Assembly (NCBI GenBank): GCA_900547475.1
Contig: URGW01000030.1
Location: 1 to 48,247 of the forward strand
Length of the DNA stretch: 48,247 nucleotides
Source: an uncultured Clostridium sp.
GTDB lineage: Bacteria; Bacillota; Clostridia; Clostridiales; Clostridiaceae
Direction: 5' to 3'
The notes beneath the pieces were generated by a model that saw only the letters and a list, made by a program, of their open reading frames with translations, was not told where the DNA came from and ran no database searches. Each line of letters opens with the position of its first letter. Positions within the stretch are counted from its first letter, which is position 1. The position numbers and the translations under genes were made by a program. Shown piece after piece: positions 42,002 to 48,247 of the stretch.

Positions 42002-43504
42002 ATGAAAATAGGATTTGATCATGAAAAATATTTAGAGGAACAATCAAAATATATATTAGAAAGAGTTAATAACTACGATAAATTATATTTAGAGTTTGGT
42101 GGAAAACTTTTATTTGATTTACATGCAAAGAGAGTTTTACCAGGGTTTGATGAAAATGCAAAAATTAAATTATTACATAAATTAAAAGAAAATGTAGAAG
42201 TAGTTATCTGTGTTTATGCAGGAGATATAGAAAGAAATAAGATAAGAGGCGACTTCGGAATTACTTACGATATGGACGTTTTAAGACTTATTGATGATTT
42301 AAGAAGCTATGATCTAGAAGTTAATTCAGTTGTAATAACTAGATATGATGATCAACCTTCAACGACTGTTTTCATAAATAAATTAGAAAGACGTGGAATA
42401 AAAGTTTATAAGCATAGAGCTACTAAGGGATATCCAACAGATGTTGATACTATAGTTAGTGAAGAAGGATATGGAAAGAATCCATATATTGAAACAAGCA
42501 AACCAATAGTAGTTGTTACTGCACCGGGACCAGGAAGTGGTAAGTTAGCTACATGCTTAAGTCAATTATATCATGAAAATAAAAGAGGAAATGTTGCTGG
42601 ATATTCTAAGTTTGAAACATTCCCAGTATGGAATGTTCCACTAAAACATCCATTAAATATAGCTTATGAAGCTGCAACAGTTGATTTAAAAGATGTTAAT
42701 ATGATAGATTACTTCCATTTAGAAGCTTATGGAGAAACTGCAGTTAACTATAATAGAGATTTAGAAACATTCCCAGTACTTAAGAGAATTATAGAAAAGA
42801 TTACTGGAAAAGAATCAGTTTATAAGTCGCCAACAGATATGGGTGTTAATAGAGTTGGTTTTGGAATAGTTGATGATGAAGTTGTTAAAGAAGCTTCAAA
42901 ACAAGAAATAATAAGAAGATATTTTAAAACTGGTTGTGAATATAAAAAAGGATATGTAGATAAAGATACTTTTGAACATTCTAAACTTATAATGGATCAA
43001 GTTAATTTAAAAGAGGAAGATAGAAAAGTTGTTCTTCCAGCAAGAGAGCGTGCAGCAAAATTAAAAGAAGAAAATAGTAGTATTTGTACAGCTGTTGCCA
43101 TTGAATTAAATGATGGTACTATTCTTACAGGAAAGGGTTCAGAACTTTTAGATGCATCAGCAGCGGCGTTACTAAATTCAATAAAATATTTAGCTAATAT
43201 AGCTGATGATATGCATTTAATTTCACCAGTGATTTTAGAACCTATTTTAGATTTAAAAACTAAGACATTAACAAATCAAAAAGTATCATTAAATTGTGAA
43301 GAAGTTTTAATTGCATTAAGTATTTCAGCTGCAACTAATCCAACAGCTCAAGTGGCTATGGAAAAGTTATCAATGCTTAAGAATTGTCAAGTTCATTCAA
43401 CTACAATCTTACCAACAAGTGATGAACAAACATTAAGAAAGCTTGGAATAGACGTAACATGTGATGCAGAGTATGCTTCAGAAAGTCTTTTCTACAATAA
43501 TTAA
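42002..43504 (+). CDS. DUF1846 family protein
   Basis: 500 residues; matches the DUF1846 family in length and in segments such as KIGFDHEKYLEEQSKYI, KRVLPGFDENAKI, APGPGSGKLATCLSQLYHE (a phosphate-loop-like Gly-rich turn) and ESVYKSPTDMGVNRVG. ATG 42002 is chosen because AGGAGTGG lies directly upstream; the earlier in-frame ATG (41966) overlaps the palindrome. The Gly-rich loop suggests nucleotide or phosphate binding, but no function is established to my knowledge. Cytosolic, single gene. Confidence 0.88.
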   Translation: MKIGFDHEKYLEEQSKYILERVNNYDKLYLEFGGKLLFDLHAKRVLPGFDENAKIKLLHKLKENVEVVICVYAGDIERNKIRGDFGITYDMDVLRLIDDLRSYDLEVNSVVITRYDDQPSTTVFINKLERRGIKVYKHRATKGYPTDVDTIVSEEGYGKNPYIETSKPIVVVTAPGPGSGKLATCLSQLYHENKRGNVAGYSKFETFPVWNVPLKHPLNIAYEAATVDLKDVNMIDYFHLEAYGETAVNYNRDLETFPVLKRIIEKITGKESVYKSPTDMGVNRVGFGIVDDEVVKEASKQEIIRRYFKTGCEYKKGYVDKDTFEHSKLIMDQVNLKEEDRKVVLPARERAAKLKEENSSICTAVAIELNDGTILTGKGSELLDASAAALLNSIKYLANIADDMHLISPVILEPILDLKTKTLTNQKVSLNCEEVLIALSISAATNPTAQVAMEKLSMLKNCQVHSTTILPTSDEQTLRKLGIDVTCDAEYASESLFYNN

Positions 43505-43513
43505 TAAATAGAG

Positions 43514-43556
43514 TAAAGAGATTATTACAATATCAAGTGTAGTAGTCTCTTATTTT
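43514..43556 (+). terminator. Terminator after the DUF1846 gene
   Basis: AAGAGATTATTACA (43516-43529) pairs with TGTAGTAGTCTCTT (43538-43551) using G-T pairs, followed by ATTTTTATG. Confidence 0.8.
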
Positions 43557-43654
43557 TATGTAATTTCATAATTAATAAAAAGTATTCACTAATCTTTTTA
43601 TGAGTGAATAATAATAGAGTATATGGAAAATATTATGGAAAGGAGTAAGTAAGA

Positions 43655-44974
43655 ATGGCGACCTATAGAGGTATAGATATTAGTAATTGGCAAGGAAGTA
43701 TAAATTTTTCAGAAGTAAAGAATAGTGGAATAGAAATAGTTTATATTGAAGCAACAGAGGGTAATTTTTATACAGATCCATATCTTCAAGAATTTTATGA
43801 TGGAGCATCTAATAATGGATTATTAATAGGATTCTATCATTTTTTTAGTCCATCAGTTTCAGCATCAGAGCAAGCAAGATATTTTACTAATGCTATAAGT
43901 GGAATGACAAGTGACTGTAGATTAGTATTAGATTTAGAAGAGTCAGGTGGTTATGGAGCTGCAGAATTATCTATTATTGCAAATGAATTTTTGGAAACTG
44001 TTGAAGCAAATAGTGGATTGAAAGTTGCTTTATACACTTATGCAAGCTTTGCAAATAATAATATTGCACCTGGATATGGATTAGATAAGTATCCATTATG
44101 GATAGCAGAGTATGGAAGTAGTTCACCAGAAAGTAACCCAATATGGGGAAGTAGTTATGCTGGATGGCAATATTCAGATACAGGATATGTACCAGGTGTA
44201 AATGGTAATTGTGATTTAGATACCTTTAATAGTGAAATATTGTTAGACAGTAAGGTAAGTATTCCAGGAGATAGAAAGCAAGAGTCACAAAGTGGTTCAG
44301 TTAAATATTATGTAGTTCAAGCAGGAAATACATTAAGTGGAATAGCAGCAAGATTTGGAACTACGGTTCAAGCATTAGCTCAATTAAATAATATAACAAA
44401 TCCTAATTTGATCTATGTTGGACAAGTTTTAAAGATATATGGAAATAACAAAGTTCAAAGAGGAGATAATAATTTCAGCACTACCTATGTGGTACAATCA
44501 GGAGATACTTTAAGTGGGATAGCAGCAAGATTTGGTACAACTGTACAAGAGTTAGTTCAATTAAATGATATATCAAATACTAATTTGATATATGTTGGAG
44601 AAGTATTAAAACTTCCAGTTTCTGATTCAGTTAAAAGTGGAGCATCATCTAATCAATATCAAACAACTTATGTAGTTAAGCCTGGAAATACATTAAGTGG
44701 GATAGCAGCAAGATTTGGAACTACAGTACAATATTTGGCCAGGATAAATGGAATATCAAATCCTAACTTAATATATCCAGGTCAAATATTAAAGATTAGA
44801 GCATCAGGGATATCAGCACAAGGAGGAAGAGCTACAAAAACTTATGTAGTTAAGTCTGGAGATACTTTAAGTGGAATAGCATCAAGGTTTGGAACTACAG
44901 TTGCTGATTTAGTTGCATTAAATGATATTTCAAATCCAAATTTAATATATGCGGGACAAGTTTTAAAAATTTAG
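43655..44974 (+). CDS. GH25 lysozyme with four LysM repeats, no signal peptide
   Basis: 439 residues. Residues 1 to about 200 are a GH25 muramidase (ATYRGIDISNWQG with catalytic Asp, YIEATEG, LVLDLEESGG with catalytic Asp/Glu, PLWIAEYG). Then four LysM peptidoglycan-binding repeats start near residues 218, 277, 338 and 395, each with the core TLSGIAARFGTTV and N.IYxGQxLKI, joined by Ser/Gly/Gln-rich linkers. There is no signal peptide, so release would need lysis (endolysin-like or mother-cell lysis) or another export route. RBS AAAGGAG. No phage genes adjoin it. Confidence 0.92.
   Translation: MATYRGIDISNWQGSINFSEVKNSGIEIVYIEATEGNFYTDPYLQEFYDGASNNGLLIGFYHFFSPSVSASEQARYFTNAISGMTSDCRLVLDLEESGGYGAAELSIIANEFLETVEANSGLKVALYTYASFANNNIAPGYGLDKYPLWIAEYGSSSPESNPIWGSSYAGWQYSDTGYVPGVNGNCDLDTFNSEILLDSKVSIPGDRKQESQSGSVKYYVVQAGNTLSGIAARFGTTVQALAQLNNITNPNLIYVGQVLKIYGNNKVQRGDNNFSTTYVVQSGDTLSGIAARFGTTVQELVQLNDISNTNLIYVGEVLKLPVSDSVKSGASSNQYQTTYVVKPGNTLSGIAARFGTTVQYLARINGISNPNLIYPGQILKIRASGISAQGGRATKTYVVKSGDTLSGIASRFGTTVADLVALNDISNPNLIYAGQVLKI
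44308..44971 (+). repeat. Four tandem LysM-coding repeats
   Basis: Four copies of about 135 bp share the DNA core for TLSGIA(A/S)RFGTT. Copies are about 180 bp apart with variable linkers. Third-position differences show they are old duplications rather than a recent expansion. Confidence 0.85.
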
Positions 44975-44995
44975 TTATTTGTAAAATAAATTAGG

Positions 44996-45036
44996 AAGGA
45001 TAAAATAAGCTCAATATTTATTTTATCCTTTATTAA
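44996..45036 (+). terminator. Terminator after the GH25 gene
   Basis: Perfect 13-bp stem AAGGATAAAATAA (44996-45008) with TTATTTTATCCTT (45018-45030), then TATTAACTTT. Confidence 0.8.
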
Positions 45037-45193
45037 CTTTTTACATAGATACAAAAGTCTCCATAATAATAACACTATAGGTAAAATAAATAGTAATAAA
45101 ACAATTACTTAGAATTTATAGAATAACTAATAACATGTCTAGGAATAATAAGTGTAGATACATTAGATATTTATGAAAGGAATAATTGTTTTG

Positions 45194-46855
45194 ATGAGTG
45201 AAGAGAAAGTTAAAATAATACCTCTTGGCGGATTAGGGGAAATAGGAAAAAATATTACTGTTATAGAATGTGATGATGAAATTGTTGTTATTGATTGTGG
45301 AATAGCGTTTCCAGATGAAGAAATGTATGGTGTTGATTTGATAATTCCAGATATTACTTATTTAAAAAATAATGTGGAAAAGATTAAAGGTATTTTTTTG
45401 ACACATGGACACGAAGATCATATAGGGGCATTACCTTATGTATTAAAAGAAATTAATGTGCCTCTTTATGGAACTAAGTTAACTATTGGTATTGTTAAGA
45501 CAAAGCTTGAAGAACATAATATTTTATCAGAAGCAAAATTAAATAATGTTGACCCAGGAGATGTGGTTTCGTTTAATAAGCTTAAAGTAGAGTTTATAAG
45601 AAATACTCATAGTATTGCAGATTCATGTAGTTTAGCTATATTTACACCAGTAGGAATAATACTTCATACAGGTGATTTTAAGATTGATTATACCCCTATA
45701 GATGGACAAAAGATGGATTTACAAAGAATATCTAATTTAGGAAAAGAGGGTGTGGCCTTATTAATGGCTGATAGCACTAATGTTGAGAGACAAGGTCATT
45801 CCTTGTCAGAAAAAAGTATTGGATTTACATTAGATAGAGTTATTAGTAATGCAAAGGGAAGAGTTATAGTTGCTACTTTTGCATCCAATATACATAGAAT
45901 GCAGCAAATAGTTGATGCATCATTTAAAAGTAATAGAAAGATTATTTTTAATGGAAGAAGTATGGAAAATATATCTAAGGTTGCTATGGAACTAGGATAT
46001 CTACATATACCTAATAATGATGTTATGAGTATTGATGATTTAAAAAACTATGAAAATGATAAAATAACATTAATAACAACAGGAAGTCAAGGAGAGCCTA
46101 TGGCATCATTGGCAAGAATAGCATTTTCAAATCATAGAAAAATAGCTATAGAGCCTAATGATACATTTATAATTTCTGCATCACCAATACCAGGGAATGA
46201 TAAATTGATATCAAGAGTTATAAATCAGTTATTTAGAAAAGGAGCAGATGTAATATATAAAGATTTAGAGGATGTACATGTATCAGGTCATGCATATCAA
46301 GAGGAGTTAAAGCTTATACATACATTAGTCAATCCTAAGTATTTCATGCCTGTTCATGGAGAATATAGACATTTAAAACATCATGGTGATTTAGCAGAAA
46401 ATCTTGGAATGAAAAAGAACAATATATTTATATTAGAGACAGGAAATGTTTTAGAACTTACAAAAAATGAATGTAGAAAAGATGGGCAGGTTAGAACAGG
46501 TGCAATATTTGTTGATGGTTTAGGGGTTGGTGATGTTGGAAATATTGTATTACGTGATAGAAGACATTTAGCTCAAGATGGAATGTTAACCATTGTTGTT
46601 GCAATAGAAAGAGAGACTTTAAGTATTGTTTCTGGACCTGATGTAATAACAAGGGGATTTGTATACGTTAAGGAATCAGAAGCTCTTATAAATAAGGTAA
46701 AAGAATTGTCTATAAATGAGCTAGAAAGATGTTTAAGTATGGGGGTTATTGAATGGTATGTATTAAAGGGAAATATTAAAAAGTCCGTAGAAAAATATAT
46801 TTATGAAACTACAAAAAGACGTCCTACAATAATACCAATTATTATGGAAACTTAA
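45194..46855 (+). CDS. rnj: Ribonuclease J
   Basis: 553 residues, metallo-beta-lactamase/beta-CASP RNase with 5'-3' exonuclease and endonuclease activity in mRNA turnover and rRNA maturation. Zinc motif THGHEDHIGALPY (H71, H73, D75, H76), further ligands in RNTHSIADS and HTGDFKID, beta-CASP signatures TGSQGEP and VHVSGHA, and the C-terminal dimer/RNA domain. ATG 45194 (or TTG 45191) is preferred because AAAGGA lies upstream; the ATG at 45173 has no site. Length matches RNase J1/J2. The active-site set is intact. Confidence 0.94.
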   Translation: MSEEKVKIIPLGGLGEIGKNITVIECDDEIVVIDCGIAFPDEEMYGVDLIIPDITYLKNNVEKIKGIFLTHGHEDHIGALPYVLKEINVPLYGTKLTIGIVKTKLEEHNILSEAKLNNVDPGDVVSFNKLKVEFIRNTHSIADSCSLAIFTPVGIILHTGDFKIDYTPIDGQKMDLQRISNLGKEGVALLMADSTNVERQGHSLSEKSIGFTLDRVISNAKGRVIVATFASNIHRMQQIVDASFKSNRKIIFNGRSMENISKVAMELGYLHIPNNDVMSIDDLKNYENDKITLITTGSQGEPMASLARIAFSNHRKIAIEPNDTFIISASPIPGNDKLISRVINQLFRKGADVIYKDLEDVHVSGHAYQEELKLIHTLVNPKYFMPVHGEYRHLKHHGDLAENLGMKKNNIFILETGNVLELTKNECRKDGQVRTGAIFVDGLGVGDVGNIVLRDRRHLAQDGMLTIVVAIERETLSIVSGPDVITRGFVYVKESEALINKVKELSINELERCLSMGVIEWYVLKGNIKKSVEKYIYETTKRRPTIIPIIMET

Positions 46856-46982
46856 ATAAATTATTTTTAATTATCATAGTTAATTTATAATAAACAATAT
46901 AGATATAATTCATTGAAAGTAAGTATATTATTGGTGTATAATTTTATATGTAAACATTTAAAGGGGAAGAAAAGGGGAAAAT

Positions 46983-47807
46983 ATGAAAACAGTAACAGCT
47001 AAAAGATATCAAGATTTGATGCAAGAATTTTTAAAAACTCCAAGAAGTGATGCTAAAGGTTTTAGAAAAAAATATGAAGAGGTCTTAAATGAATTTTTAA
47101 AATTAGATGAGGTTTATGTAGTAGCTTCTAGAAGTGCTACAGTTGAAGAAGTTAAAGAAAATAAAGCTAGACCATTATGTGCATTAAATCATAAAAAAAT
47201 GCCATGTATGTGGTTTTTTTCAGAAAGAGAGTTTGCACAAAATTTTGTAAAACATTTTGGAATTATAAAGGATGGAGTTGAATATATAAGGAAACTTCAA
47301 GGTGAAGAGTTAATTGAAGTTATAAAGTTTGGAATATTTAATGGAGTGTATCAATTTTCTATAGATGAAGGTAAATGTACTATGCTTATGGTACCTTATG
47401 ATTTATTAAATACTTATTTAGTTAATAAGGGAGAAGATAACTTTTTAGAAAGAAGTCAATATGAACTAATGATACTATTTACTATGATGAAATTCCATAA
47501 AAAGCTTTTATATGCAATTGAAAGTGATAATAAAGATAATAATGGTAAAAATATATTAGCAGCAGATAGAAGTGGTGTACTTAATATTTTTGCTGATAAA
47601 GATGATGCTAATATTCATAAATATGATATTGGATATGGAAGAAAAGAAGCCATAGGACTTAATATTGTTGAATTTAGAAATGCAATAAATTCAATTGTTG
47701 ATAGTATTGAAACAGTTAGGTTTGAAGTAAAAGAAAATATCATTGAAATAAAAAGTAGTAAATTAGATTATATATTAAATGAAATGTTAAAAATTGAATA
47801 TAAATAA
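46983..47807 (+). CDS. Conserved protein of unknown function
   Basis: 274 residues, soluble, no signal peptide, RBS AAGGGGAAGAAAAGGGG. The first half (LDEVYVVASRSATVEEVKENKARP, CMWFFSEREFAQNFVKHFG) has a pattern somewhat like SseB N-terminal domains, in which a small alpha/beta unit carries a short F-x-S/D-x-x-E-F motif. The rest is unfamiliar. Single gene between RNase J and a terminator. I do not assign a function. Confidence 0.65.
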   Translation: MKTVTAKRYQDLMQEFLKTPRSDAKGFRKKYEEVLNEFLKLDEVYVVASRSATVEEVKENKARPLCALNHKKMPCMWFFSEREFAQNFVKHFGIIKDGVEYIRKLQGEELIEVIKFGIFNGVYQFSIDEGKCTMLMVPYDLLNTYLVNKGEDNFLERSQYELMILFTMMKFHKKLLYAIESDNKDNNGKNILAADRSGVLNIFADKDDANIHKYDIGYGRKEAIGLNIVEFRNAINSIVDSIETVRFEVKENIIEIKSSKLDYILNEMLKIEYK

Positions 47808-47834
47808 ATATAATCTATAATAGTAAAATAAAAC

Positions 47835-47875
47835 GGAGTTAATAGAATTTTTTAGTTTCATTAACTCCTTTTTTA
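47835..47875 (+). terminator. Terminator after the gene at 46983
   Basis: GGAGTTAAT (47835-47843) pairs with ATTAACTCC (47860-47868), followed by TTTTTTT. Confidence 0.85.
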
Positions 47876-48186
47876 TTTAAATTTTATATAATTATATGGA
47901 TATAAGAGTATGCGGATTACAATATATATATAATATAAATAAAAGATATACAATTAATAAAGATTAAAAGGAGAGAAATAAATAGGATAAAATTAAAAAG
48001 TATAGTTATTGCTTTAGTTGGTAGAGTTGGGATATATGGAAAGAGAAAATATATTAATTAAGATTAAATAAATATGAGCTGATAATTATAAGACAAAAAT
48101 AGATAAAAGATATTTAATAGTCTTAAATTTATTAGCTAATATTTATGAAATATAAAAATTAAATTTTTAGGAATCTGTTAAGCTGA
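47876..48186. other. AT-rich stretch with no intact gene
   Basis: No ORF of note. AAAGGAGAG at about 47969-47976 is followed by an open frame without ATG (NRIKLKSIVIALVGRVGIYG...) ending in TAA near 48063, which might be a decayed small gene. The composition fits an intergenic region upstream of a stable RNA operon. Confidence 0.35.
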
Positions 48187-48235
48187 TATGAAAAAATAGC
48201 TTGATTTTTCATAGAATTGCTCGCTCTTTGAAAAT
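48187..48235 (+). promoter_or_regulatory. Candidate rRNA operon leader: hairpin plus boxA
   Basis: A 9-bp hairpin (TATGAAAAA 48187-48195 with TTTTTCATA 48205-48213) is followed by GCTCGCTCTTTGAAAA, which resembles the boxA antitermination element (TGCTCTTTxAxA) in leaders of bacterial rRNA operons. No 16S sequence is reached before the window ends. Confidence 0.5.
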
Positions 48236-48247
48236 TATATAAGTTTG

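Noticed and set aside
44308..44971. CRISPR-like repeat array
   Set aside because: The repeated DNA encodes LysM domains in one frame with diverged linkers; there are no short identical repeats with unique spacers.

Overview
The window is very AT-rich, gene-dense DNA with strong GGAGG-type ribosome binding sites and U-tailed hairpin terminators. Gene content (three sugar PTS loci, LicT antitermination, LacI/ScrR-type repressors, RNase J, DegV/DUF1836, a clostridial enoate-reductase-type flavoenzyme, IS200-type elements) fits a saccharolytic low-GC Clostridium (Bacillota), probably gut-associated. The species assignment is inference.

Layout. 1-830: an IS200/IS605-type element entering from the left edge, abutting the left end of a second, truncated copy. 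1133-7172: a HAD phosphatase, a LacI-family repressor (reverse strand) and a PTS EIIBC plus GH31 alpha-glucosidase pair behind a strong promoter and a near-palindromic operator. 7228-8431: a third, dead IS200 copy followed by a junkyard of gene fragments. 8502-11419: a MerR regulator and a large FMN/4Fe-4S/FAD ene-reductase whose promoter has the 19-bp spacer typical of MerR control. 11472-11600: an IS3-family relic. 11768-15835: sucrose locus scrR-scrA-scrB. 16279-17475: MFS transporter. 17630-22708: iron locus, with a reverse-strand AraC regulator plus DtxR-type repressor divergent from a siderophore permease, ATPase, binding lipoprotein and siderophore esterase, and two GTTAG-N6-CTAAC boxes in the divergent region. 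22956-28941: housekeeping and conserved genes (TIM-barrel-like protein, DEAD-box helicase, F420-ligase-like protein, LysR, DegV, DUF1836). 29142-32538: a standalone toxin-type deaminase protein, TetR, a cysteine-rich small protein and a YczE-like membrane protein. 32612-37044: beta-glucoside operon licT-bglP-bglH with two RAT elements. 37345-43504: HAD phosphatase, ZIP metal transporter with a possible 30-residue partner ORF, LiaF-like membrane protein, CoA-disulfide reductase, DUF1846 protein. 43655-47807: GH25-LysM lysozyme, RNase J, unknown conserved protein. 47808-48247: no intact gene; a boxA-like motif at the right edge suggests an rRNA operon leader.

How it works together. Three PTS permeases feed sugar 6-phosphates to dedicated hydrolases (GH31, GH32, GH1), each under its own regulator. 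Only the beta-glucoside permease carries an EIIA domain, so the other two need EIIA in trans. The iron locus looks like import and cytoplasmic hydrolysis of a catecholate siderophore, and no siderophore synthesis genes are visible.

Most worth a second look: the orphan deaminase protein at 29142-30287; the MerR/ene-reductase circuit with matching inverted repeats at both genes; the unusual second RAT at 33621-33667; the PTS/GH31 pairing; the identical amber codon in two IS200 copies; the iron boxes; and the small ORF behind the ZIP transporter.
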